Below are positions 1 to 6,497 of a DNA stretch of 14,965 nt, piece after piece; position 1 is the first letter of the stretch, and each line of letters starts with the position of its first letter. Made by a program: the position numbers and the translations under genes. A model generated the notes under the pieces. It searched no databases. It had not been told where the DNA came from and saw only the letters and a list, made by a program, of their open reading frames with translations. Origin of the DNA: JBHIAG01 sp046758465 (lineage in GTDB: Bacteria > Acidobacteriota > Terriglobia > Acidiferrales > 2-02-FULL-67-57); assembly GCA_046758465.1 (NCBI GenBank), contig JBHIAG010000053.1, forward strand, positions 1 to 14,965, given 5' to 3'.

Positions 1-28
1 ACTGCTGGACGCATGCCATCAGACGCGC

Positions 29-34
29 TATAGT
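29..34 (+). promoter_or_regulatory. Possible -10 box upstream of the dUTPase-fold gene
   Basis: TATAGT lies here, but no good -35 sits 16-18 bases upstream (CTGGAC is the nearest). If used, the transcript would start near base 41 and carry the two GC hairpins at 63-99 in its leader. Weak call based on one hexamer. Confidence 0.3.
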
Positions 35-62
35 GGCGCGCGAGCTTGACCCAGCTGCCTGC

Positions 63-99
63 GCCTGCCCGCGGCAGGCGGGCCTGCCCGCCGCAGGCC
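63..99. repeat. Two tandem GC-rich hairpins (REP-like)
   Basis: Two perfect inverted repeats lie side by side. GCCTGCC/GGCAGGC with a 3-base loop spans 63-79. GGCCTGC/GCAGGCC with a 5-base loop spans 81-99. They share a CCTGCC/GGCAGG core with the hairpin at 852-872, so they look like members of a dispersed palindromic family. They sit just upstream of the AGGAGG of the next gene, so they could affect its translation. The repeats are directly visible; family membership is inferred. Confidence 0.6.
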
Positions 100-117
100 A
101 GCGCAGAGGAGGATTGC

Positions 118-639
118 ATGCAATTGCTCCCGGGCAAACGAGCCGTGCAGCGCCTCAAGAACTTGGTGAGCGAGAAACATCAAGTCCATGCCTACCACGT
201 GGACTTGACCGCCTGCAACATCTACGGGGTGAATCCCACGGGCGAAGTGGATTTCGGCGGCAGCGAGTACATCCCGGCGCAGCCCGCGGAACTACGCACC
301 CACCAGAAACACTCCCAAGACCGCTACCAGTGGTGGGAATTGCATCATGGCGCGTACCGTGTCGAGTTCAACGAGGCCCTCGAGCTCGCCGACAACGAGA
401 TTGCCCTGCTCGAGACCCACGAGCGCTTGCTGCGCGCCGGCGCCTCTCACCCGGCCAACTTTATCCGCGGCCACGCCGCTCCCCTCCACACCCTGCTCAG
501 CGTCAGCAGCGCCCGCATCCAGATCAAACAGAATGCCCGCATCGCCACCCTGCGCGTCTTCCAGCTCGCACCCGCAGCCAAACCCCCGCGCGCTCAAGCC
601 CGCCCCGCAACCAAAAAAACCAAAACCACGCGCCGCTAG
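118..639 (+). CDS. dUTPase/dCTP deaminase-fold protein, apparently lacking catalytic motifs
   Basis: 173 aa. The ATG at 118 is chosen because AGGAGG lies at 107-112, five bases upstream; an in-frame start at 46 has no such site. Residues about 73-150 follow the DCD/DUT trimeric fold. WELHHGAYRVEFNE (73-86) matches the family pattern in which a G-Y-x-v-x-F-N-E segment precedes an amphipathic strand. ERLLRAGA (102-109) sits where enzymes have the RSSLLRxGA phosphate/substrate loop, and HPANFIRGHA (111-120) where they have the D-P-G-Y-x-G loop. The RSS triad and the DPGY acidic residue are therefore replaced, and an active dUTPase or deaminase is unlikely. The C-terminus (151-173) is a basic Pro/Ala/Lys tail. 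Possible roles are nucleotide sensing or structure; this is inference. It is monocistronic, followed by repeats and tRNA-Pro. Automatic annotation would probably say dCTP deaminase. Confidence 0.65.
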   Translation: MQLLPGKRAVQRLKNLVSEKHQVHAYHVDLTACNIYGVNPTGEVDFGGSEYIPAQPAELRTHQKHSQDRYQWWELHHGAYRVEFNEALELADNEIALLETHERLLRAGASHPANFIRGHAAPLHTLLSVSSARIQIKQNARIATLRVFQLAPAAKPPRAQARPATKKTKTTRR

Positions 640-686
640 CCCCACTGCGGAAAATCCCCACCGCGTCCCCAGTCTTGTCCTGTTTA

Positions 687-727
687 CCCTGAGCGCAGTC
701 GAAGGGAGCGAACTCGAAGGGCTCCCT
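687..727. repeat. CCCTGAGCGCAGTCGAAGGG-type interspersed repeat with hairpin
   Basis: The 20-mer at 687-706 belongs to a type of short palindromic intergenic repeat (CCCTGAGC...GTCGAAGGG) that recurs in many high-GC environmental genomes. TCGAAGGG is repeated at 714-721. AGGGAGC (703-709) pairs with GCTCCCT (721-727) as a 7-bp stem. There is no T-tract, so it is not an intrinsic terminator, although it lies 50 bases downstream of the dUTPase-fold gene. Confidence 0.5.
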
Positions 728-747
728 GCCACCACTCAACCCGCTCG

Positions 748-833
748 TGCCAGTTTTGACAGCTTGGAAGAGGTGCGGAGTTTACCCGTCCGGGCACCCG
801 CGCTTGCCGTGCTAGAATGCTTGTCTGCGGGGC
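748..833 (+). repeat. Orphan copy of the tRNA-Pro promoter block (direct repeat, copy 1)
   Basis: From TGCCAGTTTTGACAGC through the -10 and on to CGGGGC (828-833), this block repeats the sequence upstream of tRNA-Pro at 884-955. It carries the same extended -10 (TG-C-TAGAAT, 810-818). It has about 14 extra bases in the middle (around 779-793). After CGGGGC, the first six bases of the tRNA, the similarity stops. It therefore appears to be a duplicated promoter whose tRNA body has been lost or replaced. Confidence 0.65.
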
Positions 834-851
834 ACAGAAGCAAAGAAAGAC

Positions 852-872
852 GGCAGGGGACCAGTCCCTGCC
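852..872. repeat. GGCAGGG/CCCTGCC hairpin
   Basis: Perfect 7-bp inverted repeat with a 7-base loop, lying between the two copies of the tRNA promoter block. The arm core GGCAGG/CCTGCC is shared with the two hairpins at 63-99, suggesting one dispersed element family. Confidence 0.5.
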
Positions 873-883
873 CTACCCTCACC

Positions 884-949
884 TGCCAGTTTTGACAGCT
901 TGGAAGAGGTGCTGCGCACCCGCGCTTGCCGTGCTAGAATGCTTGCCTT

Positions 950-955
<6 letters not shown>
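884..955 (+). repeat. Promoter block of tRNA-Pro (direct repeat, copy 2)
   Basis: Functional copy of the duplicated block, ending in the first six bases of tRNA-Pro. Identity with copy 1 is essentially complete over TGCCAGTTTTGACAGCTTGG and onward. It is again near-complete over GCACCCGCGCTTGCCGTGCT and the -10, with an indel between these two parts. Confidence 0.65.
932..940 (+). promoter_or_regulatory. Extended -10 promoter of tRNA-Pro
   Basis: TG-C-TAGAAT ends 9 bases before the mature tRNA 5' end, so the transcript would have almost no leader. The TTGACA at 893-898 is too far away (more than 35 bases) to act as its -35. An extended -10 therefore fits best. Confidence 0.6.
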
Positions 956-1490
<535 letters not shown>

Positions 1491-1958
1491 ATGACGCAGG
1501 AGTCCAGAGAGAAATCCAGACGCCGCGAACAGTGTGAACACGGCTTGCCGCTGCTGCGACGCGCCGACGAGCGGCTTTGCGCCCTCGAATACCTGAACCG
1601 CTTTGTCGCCCCCCGGCGCATTGGGCGCGTTGCCCGCTCCGGCCAGCACCTCTACCTCGTCTTCGACACCGGCGACCGCCTGGAGTGCTGCTGCGAGAGT
1701 TGCGGGGAAAGCCACGGCGACGACAAGGGCTTTGTGGAGGAAATCAAGCAATTGGCAGTGGGTCGCCGCGCGCTACGCTTCCGGCTTGATTCCGACGTGG
1801 GCACCCTAGTCGTCTGGTTCGCCCGCGGCGACCACTTGCATCTGCACCGGAACGCCTTGGCGCGCTTCCGCCCGCATCGCACCGCGGGGCGCGCTCCCCG
1901 CCAGGTGCGCCCCCGGCACACTCCGCCCCCAGAAACACCTCCCGGGTCGGAATCCTAG
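1491..1958 (+). CDS. Hypothetical protein with Cys-rich patch
   Basis: 155 aa, family not recognised. The ATG at 1491 is preferred over the upstream TTG (1395) because residues encoded before it look non-coding; neither has a clear ribosome binding site. Residues 1-35 are charged. Residues 50-130 contain alternating hydrophobic segments (HLYLVFDTGD, TLVVWFARGD) typical of a small beta-rich domain. C66, C67, C68 and C71 form a CCCxxC patch followed by His75, which might bind metal, though the geometry matches no finger I know. The tail (131-155) is Pro/Arg-rich and probably disordered. Strong third-position GC supports coding. The gene converges with the PilZ gene, and their TAG stops share the CTAG at 1955-1958. 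Confidence 0.55.
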   Translation: MTQESREKSRRREQCEHGLPLLRRADERLCALEYLNRFVAPRRIGRVARSGQHLYLVFDTGDRLECCCESCGESHGDDKGFVEEIKQLAVGRRALRFRLDSDVGTLVVWFARGDHLHLHRNALARFRPHRTAGRAPRQVRPRHTPPPETPPGSES

Positions 1959-2575
1959 CCTTCCTGCTCATTCACGAACGCTTCGATGCGCTGGTGTGTT
2001 TGCGCGGCAAGGTCTACGAAACGCAGTCCCATCCCTTCCCCCGGCAGGCAATAAGCCACCACTGCCCGGGTCTCGAGAATTTCCCCCTCCGGGTTGAGCT
2101 TGAACCGCATCACGAGCTCGCTGCCCTTCTCGGCCGGCATCTCCGTCTCGATGAACATCCCGCCGGTACTGATATTCTTCGAGTAGCCAACGATCGTCCT
2201 ACCGCCCACCACAGTGCGAATTTGCGTCACCAGCAAGATGCGCTTGGACGCGCGCCGCTCCGCCCCCGGTGGATAGAGCAGCTCGAGAATGTGACGCCGG
2301 TGTTCCTCCGCCAGCTCGGTGATGCGCACCCCCAGCCCCTCGCCGGGCACCTGACGCGAGACCACGCCTCGCGCCGACATCAGCGGTGACTGCGGCGTGG
2401 GCCGAAACCGCAGTGCGACCTCCGTCGCCTCCGGGGCTCTCTGTTCGGTCAGCAACAGCAGGGCACCCACCCCCAGCAGATTCCCCTTGGCGTGCCCCCT
2501 CACGCCCGCACAGGAAAACTCCACCTCGATGCCGGTCAGGGGGCGGGGTGCAGGGGGTGGCTCCTTGGGACTCAT
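1955..2575 (-). CDS. Tandem PilZ-domain protein
   Basis: 206 aa. The ATG at 2575 is chosen because a good promoter lies at 2609-2638, placing the transcript start near 2601; longer in-frame extensions would begin upstream of the promoter. Two PilZ-like beta-barrels are visible. Residues about 13-100 form a degenerate one, with NLLGVG at the motif position and no RxxxR. Residues about 105-203 have the full c-di-GMP signature: R108-A-S-K-R112, then N134-I-S136-T-G-G139. The paired phrases VPGEGLGVRITELAEE and LPGEGMGLRFVDLAAQ mark the same place in each repeat, so the protein arose by domain duplication. Known family role: c-di-GMP receptor controlling motility, exopolysaccharide or secretion. 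No signal peptide or TM segment is seen. It lies 155 bp downstream of the zinc-ribbon receiver gene on the same strand but has its own promoter. Confidence 0.85.
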   Translation of the reverse strand: MSPKEPPPAPRPLTGIEVEFSCAGVRGHAKGNLLGVGALLLLTEQRAPEATEVALRFRPTPQSPLMSARGVVSRQVPGEGLGVRITELAEEHRRHILELLYPPGAERRASKRILLVTQIRTVVGGRTIVGYSKNISTGGMFIETEMPAEKGSELVMRFKLNPEGEILETRAVVAYCLPGEGMGLRFVDLAAQTHQRIEAFVNEQEG

Positions 2576-2608
2576 GTGGGCCTGACTGTGCTGATTTCGA
2601 TGCTGCGC

Positions 2609-2638
2609 ATCATACTGAAAAATGCCACCCTCTGACAA
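2609..2638 (-). promoter_or_regulatory. Sigma-70 type promoter of the tandem PilZ gene
   Basis: On the minus strand, TTGTCA (2638-2633), an 18-base spacer and TATGAT (2614-2609). Predicted start near 2601, giving a leader of about 26 bases to the ATG at 2575. Confidence 0.6.
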
Positions 2639-2730
2639 TTGCACAAAAAACAAAACGGGCCGGGGAACTTGACCCGGATGAGCGACCCAGCACCCGCAGC
2701 CGCGCGACAGCAAGTGTAGCTGAGTCCCTT

Positions 2731-3309
2731 CTAGTCGCTCTGGCGTTTGCGCTGCTCAAGTCGGTCCTCGATAGTGCGCAGGAGCTCTTCAAAATTGATG
2801 GGCTTGAAAATATAGGGGCAGCCGGTGCCTTCGAGAAACGTGCGGGTCTCGGAACTTTCCGTGTCCGCAGTCAAGAACATGACGCGGTTCTTGTATTCGG
2901 GCATGTACTCTTCGATAAACAAATAGAGTTTTTTTCCGTCGAAGCCCGGCATGTGGATGTCCGCGATGACCACGTCGAACTCCTCGCTCACCATTTTGAT
3001 CAGGGCTTCGCGCCCCGAATCCGCCGCATCCACGCAAAAATCATTCTGTGCCAGCACGCGGCTCAGCAGGACCAATACCTTGTCGTCATCATCGATCACC
3101 AACACCGAGCGTGGGCGCGAGACCACGGTGCCCGGCAGTGCTTCAGCAGGTGGGCGGGGTTCCACCAGCAACCACACCGTCGGCACCTGGCAGAAGGAGC
3201 AGACCTGGTAGCGCTTCTCACCCTGTGCAAACCGCTGCCTCTCTTCTTCGTCGAAATACGTGCGCCGCTTGCTCCGGCACCACTGGCATTCCATCCACCC
3301 TATTGGCAT
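2731..3309 (-). CDS. Zinc-ribbon plus response-regulator receiver protein
   Basis: 192 aa from the ATG at 3309, preceded by GGGGAGGGG (3320-3312). An in-frame GTG/ATG further up (3393/3381) overlaps the putative promoter and is less likely. Residues 1-50: C8-x2-C11 and C37-x2-C40 form a CxxC-25-CxxC zinc ribbon. Residues 66-188: CheY-like receiver with the acidic pocket D73-D76, phosphoacceptor D117 in VVIADIHMPG, T147 and K169 (FKP), so all phosphorylation residues are intact. No output domain follows; the ribbon may act in protein or nucleic-acid contact. No histidine kinase is adjacent, so it is an orphan receiver. It is divergent from the MerR-TPR gene and upstream of the PilZ gene, suggesting a signalling group. 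The ribbon's function is inference. Confidence 0.85.
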   Translation of the reverse strand: MPIGWMECQWCRSKRRTYFDEEERQRFAQGEKRYQVCSFCQVPTVWLLVEPRPPAEALPGTVVSRPRSVLVIDDDDKVLVLLSRVLAQNDFCVDAADSGREALIKMVSEEFDVVIADIHMPGFDGKKLYLFIEEYMPEYKNRVMFLTADTESSETRTFLEGTGCPYIFKPINFEELLRTIEDRLEQRKRQSD

Positions 3310-3379
3310 CGCCCCTCCCCGTGTTTCAGGTTGACGCAGTGGTATTCTTTGAGCGGTATCGTGCTCTTCATCGCGCTTC

Positions 3380-3388
3380 ATTCTACCA
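3380..3388 (-). promoter_or_regulatory. Extended -10 of the zinc-ribbon receiver gene
   Basis: Minus strand TG-G-TAGAAT, matching the tRNA-Pro extended -10 in form. The predicted start is near 3373, giving a leader of about 64 bases. The nearest -35-like TTGGCA is spaced too far (22 bases). Confidence 0.4.
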
Positions 3389-3406
3389 CCCACGCCCCCG
3401 CTCGGC

Positions 3407-3436
3407 TTGCCAACTCCCGCCGAGTTCCGCTAAGAT
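3407..3436 (+). promoter_or_regulatory. Promoter and possible operators of the MerR-TPR gene
   Basis: TTGCCA (3407-3412), an 18-base spacer and TAAGAT (3431-3436). Overlapping the -10 is TGCCCGGGCG (3436-3445); its near-inverse CGCCCGGGGCA lies at 3493-3503 in the leader, about 40 bases before the ATG. Either could be an autoregulatory site for the MerR domain, but this is inference. Confidence 0.45.
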
Positions 3437-3541
3437 GCCCGGGCGTTTTCCGAGCGCGGAATTGACAAGGGCAACCGCAGTGTGGCACGGTTCGCCCGGG
3501 GCAACGCGCAGCGGAAGGCAGCCAACTAGTCCCGTCCAGGA

Positions 3542-4399
3542 ATGGAGCAATTCACACGGCGTGAAGTGATTCGCATCCTGGGTGTCACCGAACGGCAACT
3601 CAACTACTGGGAACGCCTCCACCTGGTGCGACCCCGGGCGCGCTGGGGTGAAAAGTTCTACCATTTTCAAGACTTGATCAGCCTGCGCACCGTCAAGCAA
3701 CTCACCCAGGCGCGGGTGCCGGCCCGGCGCTTGCGCCGGGCCATCGATGCCCTGGCCCGGCAATTGTCCACGGTCGCGGCTCCACTCACGGAACTGCGCA
3801 TCCTTTCCAACGGCCGCAACGTGGCCGTGGAATACGAAGGCCAGACCCTGGAGCCATTGACCGGCCAGCTCCTGCTCGACTTCGAAACGCGCGCGCTGGG
3901 CGAAAAGGTGCGGCCGATGCGCGAGCGCTCCGTGGAGGAGTGGTTTGCCCTGGCGCTGGAATACGAAGCCGCACCGGAGACCCACCCGCAGGCCATCGAC
4001 GCCTACCTGCGCGTGCTCGAGAAAGACCCTGCGTGGCTCGAGGCCTACATCAACCTGGGAACGCTTTTCTACCAGCAGGAGCGCCTGGCGGATGCGGCCG
4101 ACTGCTACCGCCAGGCGGTCGGCGTCGATGCGACGAGCGCCCTCGCCCACTTCAACCTGGGCAGCGTGCTGGATGAGCTGGGAAAGCTGGCGGCGGCACG
4201 GAACTCCTTGCAGGCCGCCCTGCGGCTCGACCCGAACTATGCCGATGCCCACTACAACTTGGCGCTGGTCTGTGAAAAGCTCGGCAGTTCCACCCTAGCC
4301 CGCCGCCACTGGCATCGCTACCTGGAGCTGGACCCGCACAGCCCCTGGGCACATTACGCGCGCCAGCAGTTGCAGACCGATGAGCGCAAACGCTCTTAG
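3542..4399 (+). CDS. MerR-type HTH regulator fused to tetratricopeptide repeats
   Basis: 285 aa. Residues 1-75 are a MerR-like winged helix: TRREVIRILGVTERQLNYWE (5-24) is the recognition HTH, and FYHFQDLISLRTVKQL is the second wing region. Residues 83-125 are a short beta-rich linker (ILSNGRNVAVEYEGQTLEPL). Residues 134-275 hold about four TPRs, with consensus pieces such as AYINLGTLFYQ, AHFNLGSVLDELG and AHYNLALVCEKLG, each closed by a DP turn. MerR proteins usually carry a coiled coil and a ligand domain after the HTH; here TPRs replace them, so the input is probably a protein partner. The start is fixed by the HTH beginning at once; only a poor AGGA touches the ATG. It is divergent from the receiver gene, with tRNA-Hisdownstream. 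DNA targets are unknown. Confidence 0.85.
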   Translation: MEQFTRREVIRILGVTERQLNYWERLHLVRPRARWGEKFYHFQDLISLRTVKQLTQARVPARRLRRAIDALARQLSTVAAPLTELRILSNGRNVAVEYEGQTLEPLTGQLLLDFETRALGEKVRPMRERSVEEWFALALEYEAAPETHPQAIDAYLRVLEKDPAWLEAYINLGTLFYQQERLADAADCYRQAVGVDATSALAHFNLGSVLDELGKLAAARNSLQAALRLDPNYADAHYNLALVCEKLGSSTLARRHWHRYLELDPHSPWAHYARQQLQTDERKRS

Positions 4400-4406
4400 A
4401 CCTGAT

Positions 4407-4435
4407 TTGACAAACCCCACCGCGTAAGAAATAAT
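4407..4435 (+). promoter_or_regulatory. Promoter of tRNA-His
   Basis: Consensus TTGACA (4407-4412), a 17-base spacer and AATAAT (4430-4435). Predicted start near 4442, about 35 bases before the tRNA. The promoter begins only 8 bases after the MerR-TPR stop codon. Confidence 0.7.
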
Positions 4436-4476
4436 GGCCCCGGTGAGCGAACGACGGCGGGTAATCTGCCCTCAGT

Positions 4477-4552
4477 GGTGAGCGTAGCTCAGCGGTAGAG
4501 CATCGGACTGTGGCTCCGAGGGTCGTGGGTTCGAATCCCATCGCTCACCCCA
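4477..4552 (+). tRNA. tRNA-His (anticodon GTG), CCA encoded
   Basis: Acceptor GTGAGCG (4478-4484) pairs with CGCTCAC (4542-4548). The histidine-specific G-1 (4477) faces discriminator C73 (4549), followed by encoded CCA (4550-4552). The anticodon stem TCGGA/TCCGA encloses CTGTGGC, anticodon GTG. The T-loop TTCGAAT is canonical. Confidence 0.95.
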
Positions 4553-4801
4553 GCCCTTTTCCTTTCTTTTCTTTGGGTTAGCGGAGGATGCTCTCCTCCC
4601 TTGGTAGCCTGGTGCCACATCTATGGCTAAATCGGTCGTGCGAATTGCGGGCGGCCGATTCCGCCGACGGATGTCCGGGGGGAAGCGGGGACAGCTTCCG
4701 GAAGCAGTTCAGCGGGTTTTGCCGCAGTCTGGCAACCCCATCCCCTGATTTTGGCAGGGCTGAAACCACCAAGCAGGTTGACCCACAGCCGCACCCGCGC
4801 T
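4553..4801. other. Intergenic region with nested hairpins
   Basis: No supported gene. A pyrimidine-rich tract follows tRNA-His but has no stem before it. GGAAGC (4681-4686) can pair with GCTTCC (4694-4699), and that same GCTTCC forms the 12-bp perfect palindrome GCTTCCGGAAGC (4694-4705), so two alternative folds compete. No T-tract is present. Confidence 0.35.
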
Positions 4802-5515
4802 CTAGGACTTACGCTTTCGGGGAAACTTCTGCAAGATTTCTTCCACAAAGTCTGTGATTTGTCTCCGTTCTTCCGCGGAGAGCTTGAGAAACTGAATGCC
4901 CATCTCTTCCTCTGGGGTGACTCGAACAACCCGCCCCGCAGGTCGCACTGTAACCTCTGGTTTAGCAGGAAGTTCAAAGCCAAGTTCAAGATAGGACTCC
5001 GCTGGGTAAGCTGGTTTCGTTTTGACGCGAGCACCTCGGGCACTTAAATCGACGCTGATACCCGTTCTCTTATCCTGGTCATGCTGACACTCCATTGGCA
5101 GCGACACCCGCACCCGCTGGAACTGCCGCCGCTCTTCTAGGATCAGACCGCGACTCACGGTTAACAGGCGCTGAACCTTGCTCGCGGAGAGTGGTTTCCC
5201 CAGGAAAAATGTCACGCCCACTTTGAAACTTTCCGTGATGGCCTGGCGCGCATGCTCATCCGCCATCGCGATGATCGGAGCCGCGTGATTCCATTTCGAC
5301 CGGCGAATCTGCCGCACCAGTTCCTCTGCCGCCATATCGGGGATTGTCCAGTCCAGAAAGATTCCGTCATACTTCTCTCGCCCGACAAGCTCGGCCGCTT
5401 TCCGCCCCGCCGCGAAGGCATGAGGTTCCACTTCGCTGGCAATGAGGGCTTGGAAAATCAGTTGCCGCGCTGCTGGGTCGGCATCAATGATCAAAATTCT
5501 TGACTTGATCGGCAT
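4802..5515 (-). CDS. Response regulator with receiver and PilZ domains
   Basis: 237 aa from the ATG at 5515; the upstream ribosome binding site is weak. Residues 5-120 are a CheY-like receiver: acidic pocket D11/D13 (IIDADP), phosphoacceptor D55 in GIFLDWTIPDM, and K107 in FFLGKPL. The Thr/Ser after strand 4 appears replaced in the IIAMADEHA segment. Residues 128-228 are a PilZ domain with the full c-di-GMP signature R130-Q-F-Q-R134 and D156-L-S158-A-R-G161. The protein should join phosphorelay input to c-di-GMP binding in the cytoplasm. The C-terminus FPRKRKS is basic. It stands alone on the minus strand, with no kinase nearby. It shares the PilZ theme with the tandem PilZ gene at 1955-2575 but is not a simple paralogue, because that protein lacks a receiver. 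Confidence 0.87.
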   Translation of the reverse strand: MPIKSRILIIDADPAARQLIFQALIASEVEPHAFAAGRKAAELVGREKYDGIFLDWTIPDMAAEELVRQIRRSKWNHAAPIIAMADEHARQAITESFKVGVTFFLGKPLSASKVQRLLTVSRGLILEERRQFQRVRVSLPMECQHDQDKRTGISVDLSARGARVKTKPAYPAESYLELGFELPAKPEVTVRPAGRVVRVTPEEEMGIQFLKLSAEERRQITDFVEEILQKFPRKRKS

Positions 5516-5768
5516 CTTGCCCCGGACATGATAGCTTATCGTGGGTCTCGAGTGTTCATAACTTAAGTGCCCGCTTAGAACCTATGGGAGTCAGATCGAA
5601 TTTCACTGATTCCTGTCACACAACCGAACCACCCACCTACAGAGCCCAGGTGGATCCCTTCGCGGACTTTCACGTGGCGTCTTTCCGATGCGCTAGGCTA
5701 GTAGTCAACGTGTGTACTTTGAACGGGTCAAGCTCGGGGCCAGCGCAACGCGAGCACGCACGCGCCCG
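5516..5768. other. Intergenic region, one weak hairpin
   Basis: No supported gene. CCACCT (5633-5638) and AGGTGG (5648-5653) form a 6-bp stem with a 9-base loop, without a T-tract. The region should contain the promoter of the receiver-PilZ gene, but I could not find a convincing -35/-10 pair. Confidence 0.3.
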
Positions 5769-6110
5769 CTAGAAGCTGGCGCGTGCGGCGGCTTCGTCGT
5801 CGAACGACTCGATGACCGTCAGCAAGCGGGTGAGGTCGAGCACCTTGCGCATGCGAGGCGAAACATTGAGCAGCTTCAGCTTGCCACCCTGCTTCTCGAC
5901 CGCAGTCACACTCCGCACCAGGGCTTTGATGCCTTGAGTGTCGATGGCGCTGCCCTGGCGACAATCCAGCAGCAAGGCTCGGTGACCGCCGGCGATCAGG
6001 CTCTGCAACCTCTCGTCCCGCGCCTCGCTCCCTGCTCCCATGGTCAGTCGTCCGCTCAGTTCCAGCACGCTGACCGAGTCGACCTGGCGTTCCTTCACTT
6101 CCACTGGCAT
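5769..6110 (-). CDS. STAS-domain protein, anti-sigma factor antagonist-like
   Basis: 113 aa from the ATG at 6110. An upstream in-frame TTG (6140) is less likely because MPVEVKERQVDSVSVLELSG is a typical STAS N-terminus. The single domain covers residues 3-108: strand SVSVLELSGRL, strand RALLLDC, the conserved loop AIDTQGI (55-61) and helix KALVRSVTAVEKQGG. In SpoIIAA/RsbV-type antagonists this loop reads D-S-S/T-G, with the phosphorylated Ser just before Gly or next to it. Here it is D57-T58-Q59-G60, so only T58 could be modified and the usual second position is Gln. The family acts in partner-switching, binding a kinase/anti-sigma factor to free a sigma factor. No such kinase is adjacent. 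Function with altered phosphoregulation is inferred. Confidence 0.82.
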   Translation of the reverse strand: MPVEVKERQVDSVSVLELSGRLTMGAGSEARDERLQSLIAGGHRALLLDCRQGSAIDTQGIKALVRSVTAVEKQGGKLKLLNVSPRMRKVLDLTRLLTVIESFDDEAAARASF

Positions 6111-6436
6111 TGCCCATTTGCCCCCAATTTTCGGGCTCAAGACAAATCCAATCCGGCATGCCCCTTAGCCAGAATTGCCACGGTTGACGACCCACACAAT
6201 TTCCTCGCGCCTTCCGGGCCGCTCTTGGAAGTCGCGCACGGAGCGAAAGCAATGCGACTGGCGAATGAGCGTTGACCAGAACGCTACCCCGTGGGAGAGA
6301 AGTTGTCAAGCAAACTCCCAGGCAGGGGCTTGGGGTCTCGCTGTGATGTCACGAGAACGGGGCTAGGGGAGAGCTGGCCCTGGCCCTAGGAGTCAGTAAG
6401 TCTATGGAAGTAGGTCTTCCCTTCCCCAGCGCTGGC
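6111..6436. other. Intergenic region between the divergent STAS and pruA genes
   Basis: No supported gene in about 325 bases. Two inverted repeats are visible: TGGGAG (6292-6297)/CTCCCA (6315-6320), and CTAGGG (6363-6368)/CCCTAG (6384-6389). Neither has a T-tract. GTGATGTCAC near 6350 is a short palindrome. Any of these could be operators; there is no further support. Confidence 0.35.
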
Positions 6437-6466
6437 TTGTCCGCCTCGGGGAACCCAGAGTAGAAT
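6437..6466 (+). promoter_or_regulatory. Promoter of the pruA-type gene
   Basis: TTGTCC (6437-6442), an 18-base spacer and TAGAAT (6461-6466). Predicted start near 6473, about 25 bases before the ATG. The leader contains AAGGAGGTTATCC (6481-6493), almost the full complement of the 16S rRNA 3' end. Confidence 0.65.
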
Positions 6467-6497
6467 GGCCCGCCGATCTCAAGGAGGTTATCCCGTC

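Noticed and set aside
893..898. TTGACA upstream of tRNA-Pro as its -35
   Set aside because: It lies 36 bases before the TAGAAT box, far from the 16-18 expected; in the duplicate copy the distance is greater still.
2386..3465. Plus-strand open frame of 359 codons across the PilZ and receiver region
   Set aside because: Antisense shadow of the zinc-ribbon receiver gene; low-complexity translation and no ribosome binding site.
3383..4252. Minus-strand open frame of 289 codons over the MerR-TPR gene
   Set aside because: The plus strand has an unmistakable HTH and TPR consensus; the minus frame shows no family features.
4553..4580. Intrinsic terminator after tRNA-His (pyrimidine tract CCCTTTTCCTTTCTTTTC)
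   Set aside because: No stem directly precedes the T-rich tract other than the tRNA itself, so I could not support a separate terminator.
5728..6309. Long open frame on the minus strand (193 codons) over the STAS gene
   Set aside because: Shadow frame: Arg/Pro-rich translation with no domain, while the STAS frame inside it has clear family motifs.
6345..6360. CRP-like site TGTGATGTCACG
   Set aside because: The half-sites are only two bases apart instead of six, so it does not fit a CRP/FNR operator.
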